Positions 1 through 9,961 of a DNA stretch of 37,323 nucleotides are shown here, in pieces. How positions within the stretch are numbered: position 1 is the stretch's first letter; the number at the start of each line of letters is the position of its first letter. The translations under genes were made by a program, and so were the position numbers. The notes under the pieces are model-generated. The model was given only the letters and a program-made list of their open reading frames with translations, had not been told where the DNA came from and did not search any database. This DNA is from Halovenus sp. GTDB taxonomy: Archaea; Halobacteriota; Halobacteria; Halobacteriales; Haloarculaceae. The stretch spans positions 1-37,323 of the forward strand of contig JAQCNR010000457.1 of NCBI GenBank assembly GCA_028274925.1. Direction: 5' to 3'.

Positions 1-216
1 GCCGGTGACAGTGACCAGGCGCGTGTACAACAAAGGACGGCGTGCACGAAATGTGGCGAAGACGTCGAGCAATCCCACGTCTACTGCCCGAACTGTGGTG
101 AAAAAACGTCCCGCCGAGTCTTCTGTGAGTGCGGGGACGAGATCCGGTCTGATTGGTCGCACTGCCCGAGCTGTGGCCGACGAACCCCCGCTGCGGACGT
201 TCTCGAACAGCCATGA
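1..216 (+). CDS. C-terminal part of a double zinc-ribbon protein (5' truncated by window; probable CdrL-type cell-division regulator)
   Basis: Frame 1 is open from base 1 to TGA at 214-216: ...CTKCGEDVEQSHVYCPNCGEKTSRRVFCECGDEIRSDWSHCPSCGRRTPAADVLEQP*. Four CxxC/CxC knuckles; lies upstream of an RHH gene and ftsZ. The ORF-track call at 5..226 is a different frame. Confidence 0.7.
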   Translation, partial: AGDSDQARVQQRTACTKCGEDVEQSHVYCPNCGEKTSRRVFCECGDEIRSDWSHCPSCGRRTPAADVLEQP

Positions 217-221
217 ACTGC

Positions 222-275
222 CGTAAACACGTCGCGGCGGCTGTTTACGTGCGTAAACACGCCCGTGTCTTACGC
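222..275 (+). terminator. Two tandem stem-loops after the zinc-ribbon gene
   Basis: cgtaaaca (222-229)/tgtttacg (242-249) perfect 8-bp arms; gcgtaaacac (251-260)/gtgtcttacgc (265-275) imperfect arms. Confidence 0.35.
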
Positions 276-328
276 TGACCAGTAGTTTTATTAACCTTGG
301 GTCTGTGGTTACGTCTGCGTAAGTCGGT

Positions 329-394
329 CGTCTTACACAGCGCGGGTCGATGTGACCGGCCCGACGCCTTCTGGCGGTTCTGCTGTGTAAGACG
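329..394 (+). promoter_or_regulatory. Perfect 13-bp inverted repeat in promoter/leader of the RHH-ftsZ operon
   Basis: cgtcttacacagc (329-341) and gctgtgtaagacg (382-394); further gtcttac copies at 267-273 and 422-428; AT-rich tttatta near 286 may be the TATA element. Confidence 0.5.
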
Positions 395-448
395 CATGGA
401 CGGGCTGTAAACTCCGTCCTCGTCTTACCACAGGGGAAACTAACAACA

Positions 449-661
449 ATGGAGCGTGTGACACTGCGGATTCCGAAAGAGCAGATCGAAGAGGTAGAGC
501 AAATGGTCGACACCGGTGAGTACCCGAACCGAAGCGAAGCAATTCGCTCGGCGGTGCGGGAGATGCTCGCGGAGCAGGATACCGGCAAAGAACGACCGTC
601 AGAAAAACGTAAACGGCGCAACAGCCAGCGGCAGAAAGACCGCTCGTGGGCCAAGGTGTAA
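449..661 (+). CDS. cdrS: Ribbon-helix-helix (CopG/MetJ-type) regulator, CdrS-like
   Basis: [42 protein letters not shown]: canonical RHH; directly upstream of ftsZ as in the haloarchaeal cdrS-ftsZ2 operon. Confidence 0.85.
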   Translation: MERVTLRIPKEQIEEVEQMVDTGEYPNRSEAIRSAVREMLAEQDTGKERPSEKRKRRNSQRQKDRSWAKV

Positions 662-663
662 CG

Positions 664-1851
664 ATGCAGGATATCGTCAACGAAGCCCTCGAACGTGATG
701 AACAGGAGCAGAAACAGATGGACGATGCCGACGGCTTCGGCGACCCACGGATCGTCATCGTCGGCGCGGGCGGTGCCGGAAACAACACGGTCAATCGGCT
801 GTACAACATCGGTGTCGACGGCGCGGAGACCATCGCGATCAACACCGACAAACAGCACCTGCAGATGATCGAGGCCGACACGAAGATTCTGGTTGGCAAA
901 TCCCTGACCAACGGTCTCGGTGCTGGCGGCGACCCCTCGATGGGCGAGCGCGCAACCGAGATGGCGCAGGGAACGATCAAGGAGGTTCTCGGCGAAGCAG
1001 ACCTGGTGTTCGTCACCGCGGGCATGGGTGGCGGAACCGGGACCGGCGCGGCGCCGGTCGTCTCCAAGATCGCCAAAGAACAGGGTGCCATTGTCGTCGG
1101 GATGGTCTCGACGCCGTTCAACGTCGAGCGCGCCCGGACGGTCAAGGCCGAGGAAGGGCTCGAACGACTCCGCGAGGAAGCGGATTCGATCATCGTGCTC
1201 GACAACAATCGGCTGCTCGATTACGTCCCGAACCTCCCAATCGGCAAAGCCTTCTCGGTGATGGACCAGATTATCGCCGAGACGGTCAAGGGAATCTCCG
1301 AGACAATCACCCAGCCGTCGCTCATCAACCTGGACTACGCGGATATGACCTCGATTATGAACCAGGGCGGCGTCGCGGTGATGCTCGTCGGAGAAACACA
1401 AGACAAGAACAAGACCGAAGAGGTCGTCAAGGACGCGATGAACCATCCACTTCTGGATGTCGACTACCGCGGCGCGAGCGGCGGACTGGTCCACATCACC
1501 GGCGGCCCCGACCTAACCCTGCAGGAGGCAGAGGGGATCGCCCAGAATATCACCGAACGACTCGAGGCTAACGCCAACGTCATCTGGGGCGCCCGGATTC
1601 AGGAAGCCTACAAGGGCAAAGTGCGGGTCATGGCTATCATGACCGGCGTCAAGAGCGCACAGGTGCTCGGCCCGACGACGCAGAAACAGGCCGACAAATC
1701 CCGGCAGGCAATCCAGGGCGTCGACGAGAGCGACGAGGCCTTCGACGCGTCCAACAACTTCCAGCAGACCAACCAGGAGTTCGGTGAGACTGACGGCGGC
1801 CACGAAGAAGTCGAAACCCAGAACGGACTCGACGTCGTCCGAACTGAGTAA
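664..1851 (+). CDS. ftsZ2: Cell division protein FtsZ (FtsZ2 type)
   Basis: [25 protein letters not shown] tubulin signature, NLDYADM. MQDIV start at 664 preferred over 646. Neighbours (RHH, ncsA) match the ftsZ2 locus. Confidence 0.95.
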   Translation: MQDIVNEALERDEQEQKQMDDADGFGDPRIVIVGAGGAGNNTVNRLYNIGVDGAETIAINTDKQHLQMIEADTKILVGKSLTNGLGAGGDPSMGERATEMAQGTIKEVLGEADLVFVTAGMGGGTGTGAAPVVSKIAKEQGAIVVGMVSTPFNVERARTVKAEEGLERLREEADSIIVLDNNRLLDYVPNLPIGKAFSVMDQIIAETVKGISETITQPSLINLDYADMTSIMNQGGVAVMLVGETQDKNKTEEVVKDAMNHPLLDVDYRGASGGLVHITGGPDLTLQEAEGIAQNITERLEANANVIWGARIQEAYKGKVRVMAIMTGVKSAQVLGPTTQKQADKSRQAIQGVDESDEAFDASNNFQQTNQEFGETDGGHEEVETQNGLDVVRTE

Positions 1852-2013
1852 CGAGTCACTGACTGCACTCCCATTTTTCGACGCCGTTTTTGTTCACTGA
1901 ACAGTGAGACGTGTGAGACAACAGCCGTCTGACAGTGTCGACAGTCTGACTCGGTGTGAGACAATCAAAATGGTCCCGTTAGTACCCGCACAACTCCGGG
2001 GTTCGAGCGCCGA

Positions 2014-2994
2014 TCAGACTGCTTCGAGTGTCTCCAGCAAATCACACTTCCGACAGAACTCGCCGGTCGTTGGACTGCCGCAGTTCTCACACTCGTCGAT
2101 GTCTTCTGAGCCGTCTCGATACGCCGCCGAGGCAAGCCCGGCAAGTTCCTCGTAGCCAGCCATAATCGAGTGTCGCGTTCCGGGATGATTCTCTTCGAGT
2201 TCGTACAGCAGTTCCTGCACCTCGCCGCGGAAGGCCTCGTCAGCGTGAGGACACTCCGTCATGTGCGCGGGGAGGTCACGGAGGTGCGCGTACAGCGCAA
2301 CCTCCTTTTCGGGAACGTCCCGCAGTGGCTTGGCGCGAGGGATGAACTCCTCAGGTTCGTCACGAGTCTGACTCGAATCGGCGCCGTCGAACGGGCCGAT
2401 ACTCGAGTCGAACTGTTGTGACATCTTTCTGATATTGCCCTCGAAGAAATTCATGAGCGCCGTCTCGGCTTCGTCATCAAGATTATGACCAGTCAGAAGT
2501 TTGTCAGCGTCGAACTCCTCTGCATATTGGGAGAGAATGTCTCGTCGGAAGACCCCGCAGTACGCACAGGCCGCCATATTGTGTGGGTCGTCCTCGACAA
2601 CATCGTCCATCTCGATGCCGAACTCCTCTGCGTAGGAGACAGTTTCGTGGCGAATGTCCAGCGTCTCGGTCAGTTCCTCGCAGGCTTCGATGCTCTTGTC
2701 ACGGTAGCCCTCGATACCCTCGTGAATCGACAGCGCAATCAGTTCGACGCGAGGGTCTTGGGTGAAGGTTTCGTCGAGAATCTGTGTCAGCACGACGCTG
2801 TCTTTGCCGCCAGAGAGGCCGACAACCCACGTTTCGGGGTCTTCGACGGTTGCATCGTTGGGTAACAGGTTGTCCTCACGGATGCGGCTCAGGACCCGTT
2901 TTTCGACCGAGGCACAGAAATGCTCCTCGCACATATGCAGGCCAGAATAGGCGGCGTGCATCACTGCCTCGCCCGAACACTTGTCACACTCCAT
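2014..2994 (-). CDS. ncsA: tRNA 2-thiolation protein NcsA (TtuA/Ncs6 family)
   Basis: PP-loop GLSGGKDSVVL, N-terminal CDKC and C-terminal CENCGSPTTGEFCRKCDL zinc sites, internal CAYCG. Confidence 0.9.
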   Translation of the reverse strand: MECDKCSGEAVMHAAYSGLHMCEEHFCASVEKRVLSRIREDNLLPNDATVEDPETWVVGLSGGKDSVVLTQILDETFTQDPRVELIALSIHEGIEGYRDKSIEACEELTETLDIRHETVSYAEEFGIEMDDVVEDDPHNMAACAYCGVFRRDILSQYAEEFDADKLLTGHNLDDEAETALMNFFEGNIRKMSQQFDSSIGPFDGADSSQTRDEPEEFIPRAKPLRDVPEKEVALYAHLRDLPAHMTECPHADEAFRGEVQELLYELEENHPGTRHSIMAGYEELAGLASAAYRDGSEDIDECENCGSPTTGEFCRKCDLLETLEAV

Positions 2995-3078
2995 TGGCTC
3001 TGGGTAATCGATTGGCTCTGTTGACCCTTTCGACTCCGGTGCACCATCGTTTTGTCTGCTGACCTGCTATCAGGGACT

Positions 3079-3729
3079 ATGGAATCGTGGGACCGCAAGC
3101 GAGCGATTGACCGTGTCGAGGCAGTCCTCGAAACCGTCGAGACTGAGCCACTGGCGGTCCCGGTTCGTGAGGTGTGGGTCTACGGCGACGTGGCACTTGG
3201 CCTCGACCCCGTCGAGCGCCTCGATATCTATCTGACGAAGGATATTCTGTTGCACGACGATGCCGACCGGGAAGCAGAGTTCGTCGAGGAGTACGGGATT
3301 CAGAGTGTCGGCAAGACCGTTCGCGCGGAGTGGGCCGACCAGTACCCCGAGCATCTCCGCGCGACCGCTGGCGGCCACGCCGCGCCCGAGAAGTGTCTCG
3401 CTGCGCATTTGCTGGGGGACGAACCGGTCCACCTGGAGGTCTGCAATGCAAGTTTCGAGGACAACGTTCGCCAGCGACTCAAGGGGGCACTCGCACAGGA
3501 CAACTACGAACAGATTCTCGACCCTCGCGGCGTCTGTCTCTGGAAGGAGGGGACCCGCTCCGAGGACGCGATCGAGAAACTCCGCGCCGGTGAACTCATT
3601 TTTCCGACCCTGCCCGAGGCGCTGGAGATGCTTGGTGCCGACGCCGACACTGCGAAGGAGGCTGCCGAGGCACTCGCAGCGGCCCGGGAGTCACAAGAGG
3701 GACAGTCGGTTCGTGGCGACGTGCTCTAA
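3079..3729 (+). CDS. Conserved haloarchaeal protein of unknown function
   Basis: MESWDRKRAIDRVEAVLETVETEPLAVPVREVWVYGDVALGLDPVERLDIYLTKD...; start 3079 chosen within ORF 3052-3729. Confidence 0.75.
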   Translation: MESWDRKRAIDRVEAVLETVETEPLAVPVREVWVYGDVALGLDPVERLDIYLTKDILLHDDADREAEFVEEYGIQSVGKTVRAEWADQYPEHLRATAGGHAAPEKCLAAHLLGDEPVHLEVCNASFEDNVRQRLKGALAQDNYEQILDPRGVCLWKEGTRSEDAIEKLRAGELIFPTLPEALEMLGADADTAKEAAEALAAARESQEGQSVRGDVL

Positions 3730-4515
3730 TCAGAGGGTGGCGACAGTCACGTAGAAGGGAATCGTCTCTGTCCGCTGGTACGATCCATCCTGGAGTTGTT
3801 CGATTGCTTCACGGCCAATTGCCCGCCACTGTGACCGCAGGTCGTCGAACTCGTCTGGTGTTGTCTCTCCAGCGAGAATCGTCTCGCGGTTGGTCTCGAT
3901 TCCTGCGCCGCTGGCTTTCCGGCGGATGGATTCGAGCGCTTGCTCGGAGTACGGCGGCTCCGTGATCCGCTGGTGGTCGTACCGGCTGACTCCAAGCACG
4001 TCCAATCCCGCGGCAGCGAACAGGTCACTCGCCTCGCCCATCGTCACGTCTGTGTCGACGCCGTCGAAGTACAGTGACCGGGCCCGCTTTGCCAGCACGG
4101 CTTCACCCTCGACAGTCGACTCGACGGTGACGGTGCTGTTGTCCGGTTCGATGACGGCCACGCGGTCACGAGAGACGCGAGCGAACTCTTCGAGTGCCCC
4201 GACAGGGTCGGGCAGGTTCACCAGCAACGCCTGACAAACTACGAGGTCGAACGCTCCCGAGCGGAACGGAAGCCGCGTTGCGTCTCCCAGTGCCCGCGGC
4301 GGGTCGACGTGTTCGAGTAGTTCTCGGTCGGCGTCGAGAGCGAGGACCTCGCCGGGCGTTTCGGCCCGCAGAACTTGCGTGAGTTCGCCGGTTCCAGCGC
4401 CGACATCGAGGACGCGCTCGCGACTGTCTAGCGCGAGGTCAGCCAGCGCTGCCCGGGAATCGTCCCACATTCCGGCGCGGGTTGTCTCCAGATATTCGGC
4501 AGTGAACCGGCGCAC
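3730..4515 (-). CDS. Class I SAM-dependent methyltransferase
   Basis: VLDVGAGTGELTQVLR motif I, LALDAD, FDLVVCQALLVNL. Confidence 0.85.
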   Translation of the reverse strand: MRRFTAEYLETTRAGMWDDSRAALADLALDSRERVLDVGAGTGELTQVLRAETPGEVLALDADRELLEHVDPPRALGDATRLPFRSGAFDLVVCQALLVNLPDPVGALEEFARVSRDRVAVIEPDNSTVTVESTVEGEAVLAKRARSLYFDGVDTDVTMGEASDLFAAAGLDVLGVSRYDHQRITEPPYSEQALESIRRKASGAGIETNRETILAGETTPDEFDDLRSQWRAIGREAIEQLQDGSYQRTETIPFYVTVATL

Positions 4516-4553
4516 AGCCTCCCTTGCCGACTGGTGAGTAAAAGAAGCCGGGT

Positions 4554-5075
4554 TCAGAACAACTCGCGAAACGAGTCGGCGTCTTCCATCGCTGTCCCGA
4601 CGGCTGCTGCCATCTCGTTTTCGTCGGTGTGCTCAGCTTCGAGCGCTGCCGTGACAGCGTCTGGGAGCGCTGGGCGCGGTGCGGCCTCGTGGCGGCGAAT
4701 TCGCTCGGTCTTTGCCGTCTGCTCGTGGACTGCCGCTAACATTGGTCGCCCGCGGAGATACTCGAAGCGGTCGAGAATGAGCACGCCGCGCTCTGTGAAC
4801 CCGTAAAATGTGCCGGGGAGGTCTCGCTGTTGCTGGCTCTCGCCGAGTTCGTAGCGCTCAATCAGCCCCAGCTCAGAGAGTTCGCCGAGCTGGTCGATCA
4901 CCGCCGACTCGCTTTTCTGGCAGTAGTAAGCGAGTTCGGCGAGCGAGGGCAGGTGTTCAGGGTGGCCAAGCACCGTCTGGATGATTCGGTGGCGGGTCTC
5001 CTGTGCGAAGGCCGCGTGGAGTTCGCGCTGGGTCTCGAACGGCGAGAGATGCTCGCCCGGCGGAATCTCGTCCAT
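4554..5075 (-). CDS. Winged-HTH transcriptional regulator
   Basis: TRHRIIQTVLGHPEHLPSLAELAYYCQKSESAVIDQLGELSELGLIERYE: wHTH pattern. Confidence 0.75.
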   Translation of the reverse strand: MDEIPPGEHLSPFETQRELHAAFAQETRHRIIQTVLGHPEHLPSLAELAYYCQKSESAVIDQLGELSELGLIERYELGESQQQRDLPGTFYGFTERGVLILDRFEYLRGRPMLAAVHEQTAKTERIRRHEAAPRPALPDAVTAALEAEHTDENEMAAAVGTAMEDADSFRELF

Positions 5076-5239
5076 ACATCTCTGTTCTCTCGGACGTTCA
5101 TATATTTGGTGTAACTAACTTACTAAAACCAAGCTAGTTAGTTGCGACTCGTGTACTCGTTGACTCGCTCCGCTATCGCTTGCTGACCCAGAAACGGAGG
5201 CCGGGGTTTTAGAACGTTCAGGGCCGTTAGTACACGAAG

Positions 5240-7120
5240 ATGTCCGAACAGGAACATAGCGTACTCGAAAGTCTCGCCAGTTTGCCGACACTGGCACACC
5301 CGACAGCGTCTCCGGACGGCGAAGAGGTCGCAGTCTATTATGACGTAACCGGGCGTAACGAACTGCACACGATCGACGCGGACACGGGCGAGCGAACACA
5401 GTGGAGCGAGGGGGAAGTGCCACGGAACGCTCGCTGGTATCTCGAGTGGGGGGCCGACGGCGATACCGTCTACTTCCACCTCGACGAGGGGGGCAACGAG
5501 CAAAACGACCTGCACGCCATCCACCGAGACGGTACCACCGAACCGGTCGTCGAGATGGAGGGACAGGTGTCGCTGCAGTCGGTCGGCGACGACAGCGAGA
5601 CACTCATCGTCGGGTCGAGTCGTGACGGTCAGATGAACCTCTACCGACACGACCTCCCCAGCGGAGAGACGACGAAAATCACGAACTACGAGCGTGCCGC
5701 CGGCGGCGCGAAACTCTCACCGGACTGTACACAGGTCGCGTACTCGACCAACGAGAGCGACGACTACGACAACCGCGACGTCTACATCGCCGATGTTGAC
5801 GGCTCGAACGCCCGAAATCTCGAACTCGGCGAAGACGGCGCAGAGAGCGCGCCCTACGACTGGAGTCCCGACGGCGAGCGTCTGGTCGTCGCCGACAACA
5901 CCGAGGACCTCGGCCGCATTGGCGTCTACACGCTGGCGGACGACGAGGTTCGCTGGCTGGGCGACGGCGAGTACGAGGAGGAACCCGAGGCGTTCTTGCC
6001 AGATGGCGAGCGCGTCCTCGGTACCCGCCAGCGCACTGCCGAGACGATTCCAATCGTCTACGACCTCGAAACGGGCGAGGCGACCGAGTTCGACCTGCCG
6101 GAAGGTGTCGCTTCGTTCGGCATGGCTGGCGACGCAGTCCTCGACGACGACCGCGTCATCCTGACGCTCACTACCCCGACGACCCGACCGGAACTGCTGG
6201 CATACGACGTCGACACCCACGAGACTGAGACGCTCGTCGAACCCGACTACGGTCCGTTCTCACCGTCGGACTTCGCCGACGCCGAGTACTTCCGGTTCGA
6301 GTCTGATGGCATTCCAGAGACTCGCCAGGCCGCCCTCGAACACGACCCCTACGACGAACTGGAAATCGAAGCGATGCTGTACGACTCCGGCGTTCGTCCG
6401 TCGCCGCTCATCGTCAATCCACACGGCGGCCCGCGTGCGCGAGACACCAAATCGTTCGACCTCTACACACAGGTACTCGCCTCGCTTGGCTTCTCGGTAC
6501 TGCAGGTCAACTACCGTGGCTCGACCGGCCGGGGCCGGGAGTTCGTTGAGGAGTTACTCGACGACTGGGGCGGCGCGGAACAGGGCGACGTTGCCATCGC
6601 GGCCGAGCACGTTCTCGCGGAGTACGACTGGCTCGACGAGGACAGCGTCGTCGTCTTCGGTGGCTCCTACGGTGGCTACTCGGCGTACTGGCAGATGGTC
6701 CAGTACCCCGACCTGTACGACGCTGGTGTGGCGTGGATTGGGCTGACCGACCTCAACGATATGTTCGAGAACACGATGCCACACTTCCGGACGGAACTGA
6801 TGGAGAAGTATCTCGGCACGCCCGAGGAGAATCCTGACCTCTACGAGCAGCGCTCGCCGATCACATACTACGAGAACCTCGATTCGCCGCTGTTCATGCT
6901 CCACGGCGTCAACGACCGTCGGGTGCCTGTCTCGCAGGCGCGCCTCTTCCGTGACAAACTCGAAGAGTCGGGCTACGAGGCCGGCGAAGATGGCGACTTC
7001 GAGTACCGCGAACTCGGCGAGGAAGGCCACGCGTCCTCGGACCAACAGCAGAAACTGCGGATGTTCGAGTCGCTGGCTGATTTCCTCGACCGACGAATCG
7101 GGACGGAACGAACGCTGTAG
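5240..7120 (+). CDS. S9 family peptidase (acylaminoacyl-peptidase/prolyl oligopeptidase-like)
   Basis: N-terminal beta-propeller-like repeats; catalytic domain with NPHGGPRARD, FGGSYGGYSAYW, LHGVNDRRVP. Confidence 0.92.
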   Translation: MSEQEHSVLESLASLPTLAHPTASPDGEEVAVYYDVTGRNELHTIDADTGERTQWSEGEVPRNARWYLEWGADGDTVYFHLDEGGNEQNDLHAIHRDGTTEPVVEMEGQVSLQSVGDDSETLIVGSSRDGQMNLYRHDLPSGETTKITNYERAAGGAKLSPDCTQVAYSTNESDDYDNRDVYIADVDGSNARNLELGEDGAESAPYDWSPDGERLVVADNTEDLGRIGVYTLADDEVRWLGDGEYEEEPEAFLPDGERVLGTRQRTAETIPIVYDLETGEATEFDLPEGVASFGMAGDAVLDDDRVILTLTTPTTRPELLAYDVDTHETETLVEPDYGPFSPSDFADAEYFRFESDGIPETRQAALEHDPYDELEIEAMLYDSGVRPSPLIVNPHGGPRARDTKSFDLYTQVLASLGFSVLQVNYRGSTGRGREFVEELLDDWGGAEQGDVAIAAEHVLAEYDWLDEDSVVVFGGSYGGYSAYWQMVQYPDLYDAGVAWIGLTDLNDMFENTMPHFRTELMEKYLGTPEENPDLYEQRSPITYYENLDSPLFMLHGVNDRRVPVSQARLFRDKLEESGYEAGEDGDFEYRELGEEGHASSDQQQKLRMFESLADFLDRRIGTERTL

Positions 7121-7122
7121 AA

Positions 7123-7659
7123 TCAGCTGGTCAGTGACACGCCGTCGCCGCCATAGATGCGCTCGGCGAACAGCAGTGCAACGAGCGCGAAGATAATCAC
7201 CGTGTACGAACTGGCGGCGAGCATGGCGTCGGCGAGGGTCTCGTACTCCCCGGTTCGGAAGATAATCGCTTTCCTGACCATCGCAATGACGCCGGTATAG
7301 ATAACCAGCCTGACGATACGGCGGGTCTCACTCTCTTCGACGTACGCCAGCACCGTCTGGTACACCTCGACGATAATCAGCAGCAACAGGCCGGTGTCGA
7401 TGAATCCGATGACAACGAGTGGGTCGGTAATCGTGCCGTTCTGGACGGCGTCGAGAATCTGCAGCGTAAGGTCGACCACACCGATTGCGAATAGGACGGC
7501 AAACACTGTCGCCGCGGCGAGTTCAGTCCCGCGGACGAAACTGCCGACGACGATGGTGTACTTCTCGGAGATTGCTTCGCCGGTCTCGGCCAGTGGCCGC
7601 GGCGTCTCTGGGTCGACCGTGTCGGTCTCTTCGGCCGAGGACTGTTCGCTACCCTCCAT
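7123..7659 (-). CDS. PsiE-like four-TM membrane protein
   Basis: Four hydrophobic segments with LLLIIVEVYQTVLAYVEES and RKAIIF, resembling phosphate-starvation-inducible PsiE. Confidence 0.65.
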   Translation of the reverse strand: MEGSEQSSAEETDTVDPETPRPLAETGEAISEKYTIVVGSFVRGTELAAATVFAVLFAIGVVDLTLQILDAVQNGTITDPLVVIGFIDTGLLLLIIVEVYQTVLAYVEESETRRIVRLVIYTGVIAMVRKAIIFRTGEYETLADAMLAASSYTVIIFALVALLFAERIYGGDGVSLTS

Positions 7660-7758
7660 CGTTTGGTGTACCCGGCGTCTCTGGTTGACAACTCATCTAC
7701 TCGTATATTGGCTTTCTCGGGTATAACGTGTGGGGTCGGTTACAACTCGTCGGGAGAC

Positions 7759-8586
7759 TCAGGCCCGCAGTTCCTGCACCCGGTCGATGTTCCACTCGTA
7801 GCTCTTGCCGTCCTCGGTTGGGGTCTCGAGAGCCAGCGGCACGACAAGAATCGCCTCGAGGTTGAGGAAGGCCCGCATTCCCTCCTCACCAATCTTCCCC
7901 TCGCCGATGTGGGCGTGTTCGTCTTTGTTCGTCCCACAATCGTGCTTGGAATCGTTCAGGTGAACGTAGGCAAGTTTGTCGAAGCCGACCACCTCGTCGA
8001 ATTCGGCGAGTGACTCCTCGACAACCTCGCTTGAGGAGAGGTCATAGCCCGCGGCGAAGGCGTGGGCAGTATCCAAACAAACCTCGATGTCGGCCTCTGT
8101 CCGGTCGATAACTCCGGCGAGATGCTCGAACTCGCCGCCGAGTTTGGTCCCGCTGCCGGCGTCGGATTCGATTAGCAGTGTCACGCCATCGGGCATCTCC
8201 AGCGAGTCGACAACCTCGGCTGCATTGTCGAGTCCACCCTCGACGCCCGCGCCGGTGTGCGCACCGAGATGAACGTTGACGTACTCGACGCCGAGTTGGT
8301 TGGCAGCGTCGAGTTCGGCTTGCATACTCGAAAGTGATTTTTCGCGGAGGTCCTCTTTCGGCGTTGCGAGGTTGACGAGATACGCCGAGTGGATGACCCA
8401 CGGGCTAACGTCCGACTCGGCTGACCCATCTCTGAACTGCTGTGCCTCGTCGGCTTCGATTGTGGGTTCCTGCCAGACTTGCGGCGAGGTGGTGAAAATT
8501 TGTCCGCAGTTGCCGCCGACATCGAGTTGTCGCTGGACTGCGTTATCGACTCCGCCCGCCACCGAAACGTGTGCGCCTACCTGCAT
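7759..8586 (-). CDS. nfo: Deoxyribonuclease IV (endonuclease IV, AP endonuclease)
   Basis: [66 protein letters not shown]. Start set to 8586. Confidence 0.92.
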   Translation of the reverse strand: MQVGAHVSVAGGVDNAVQRQLDVGGNCGQIFTTSPQVWQEPTIEADEAQQFRDGSAESDVSPWVIHSAYLVNLATPKEDLREKSLSSMQAELDAANQLGVEYVNVHLGAHTGAGVEGGLDNAAEVVDSLEMPDGVTLLIESDAGSGTKLGGEFEHLAGVIDRTEADIEVCLDTAHAFAAGYDLSSSEVVEESLAEFDEVVGFDKLAYVHLNDSKHDCGTNKDEHAHIGEGKIGEEGMRAFLNLEAILVVPLALETPTEDGKSYEWNIDRVQELRA

Positions 8587-8625
8587 ACCCAACACAAGGC
8601 CGGCGGCGGGCATAGTGGCTTCGGC

Positions 8626-9438
8626 TTACGCGAGCGGGTCGGTCCGGTCGCGGTTCCACGCAGACGAGTCGTATTTTTGCTCGGCAATCTCACGCGCTCG
8701 GTCGAGTTCGCCGTCTGTCCACTGACCAACATCGGCGTCGGCCCACTCCCCGAGTGCGTCTTCGAGGTGTTCGACAGCCACCTCCCGGTCGATTCCAGTC
8801 TGCTCGCGAATCGAGGTCACACGCTTCCGGAACTGCTCGGCGTCCACATCCGCGCCGTCGAACACAGCGAGGTGTCGCTCTGGCTGGACTGCGTACGACA
8901 GCGACCCGTGCTGGATGATGGCCTCGCGCTGGCGGTACTGGGCGTTGCCGCTGATTTTCTGGCCACCGGCAAGAATGTCGTGGGCCGGGTTGATTGCTCG
9001 GAGATAGCAGGCCGGGTGGTAGATTGCGTCGTGCTCGCTCTCGGCGAAGGCTGCGTCGACGCCCATGCGCTGGAAGGCGTCGAGAACCGGTTTGCAGAGC
9101 AGTTCGTAGCTCTCCATCAGGTTGCCGGGCAACTCATCAGCCGGGGCGATAATCGAGTATGAGATGTCGCCGTCGTGGTCGTGGTAGATGCCACCGCCGC
9201 CGGTCTGTCGACGCGTGACGGTAACTCCCTCGTTCTCACAGTACTCCCAGTCAATAGAGTCGGGCGATTGGCGGTAGCCGGCGCTGAGTGTGCTCGGGGT
9301 CCAGCGGTAGACACGCACTGTCCGTGGGCCGCCCGCTGCCGCCGTTTCGGCGGCCACCTCGTCCAGCGCCATCTGCGTCGGTCCTGGGCAGTTCTCCTCG
9401 GGAACCAGCCGCCAGTCCCGGTCCGCGAGCGTGGTCAT
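8626..9438 (-). CDS. Lipoate-protein ligase A / BPL-LplA family protein
   Basis: MTTLADRDWRLVPEENCPGPTQMALDE...RVYRWTPSTLSAGYRQ...RRQTGGGGIYHDHDGDISYSI...KISGNAQYR. Upstream extension in the ORF track is spurious. Confidence 0.85.
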   Translation of the reverse strand: MTTLADRDWRLVPEENCPGPTQMALDEVAAETAAAGGPRTVRVYRWTPSTLSAGYRQSPDSIDWEYCENEGVTVTRRQTGGGGIYHDHDGDISYSIIAPADELPGNLMESYELLCKPVLDAFQRMGVDAAFAESEHDAIYHPACYLRAINPAHDILAGGQKISGNAQYRQREAIIQHGSLSYAVQPERHLAVFDGADVDAEQFRKRVTSIREQTGIDREVAVEHLEDALGEWADADVGQWTDGELDRAREIAEQKYDSSAWNRDRTDPLA

Positions 9439-9519
9439 ACCCTCAGTATGAGACCAACTCTGAAAGGCGTGTCTCCGCCGACCGAAAGCCGCAAATCCTC
9501 TCCGGGGCAGGTATCCGGT

Positions 9520-9918
9520 ATGACAGAGTTCGATTACGAGACCGAAATCGACGTTCGCTTCCGTGACCTCGACTCGATGGGTCACGTCAACAACGCCGTC
9601 TACGCGACGTTTCTGGAACACGCTCGAACACTGTACATGGACGACGTCTTCGGCGACCGACCGGAGGAAATCAACGTCGCGCTGGTCAACCTCGAAATCG
9701 ACTTTCGCCGCCAGGTCCGCTTTCGCGAGACAGTCACCGTCGGCGTTGGCGTCACCGAACTCGGGGACTCGAGCGCGACGATGGCCTACGAGGTGACGAC
9801 CGGCGACGAACCCGCGGCGACGGGCGAGACAGTGTTGGTTGCAATCGACGACGAGGGCAACTCCCGGCCCCTGCCCGACGCGATTCGCGAGCACGTCGTG
9901 GAGTTCGAGGGGCTGTAA
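9520..9918 (+). CDS. Acyl-CoA thioesterase, hotdog fold (4HBT-like)
   Basis: DVRFRDLDSMGHVNNAVYATFLEHAR motif. Confidence 0.9.
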   Translation: MTEFDYETEIDVRFRDLDSMGHVNNAVYATFLEHARTLYMDDVFGDRPEEINVALVNLEIDFRRQVRFRETVTVGVGVTELGDSSATMAYEVTTGDEPAATGETVLVAIDDEGNSRPLPDAIREHVVEFEGL

Positions 9919-9961
9919 CTCGGCGGTCGGATTTTTATCTCCGCGGCGTGTCTGCTGGTGT

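Noticed and set aside
333-1208. 291-aa minus-strand ORF antisense to cdrS/ftsZ2
   Set aside because: Low-complexity Ser/Pro/Arg product typical of a shadow ORF in high-GC coding DNA; FtsZ on the plus strand is unambiguous.
9439-9894. N-terminal extension of the lipoate ligase-like ORF
   Set aside because: Antisense to the hotdog thioesterase; the natural start is 9438.
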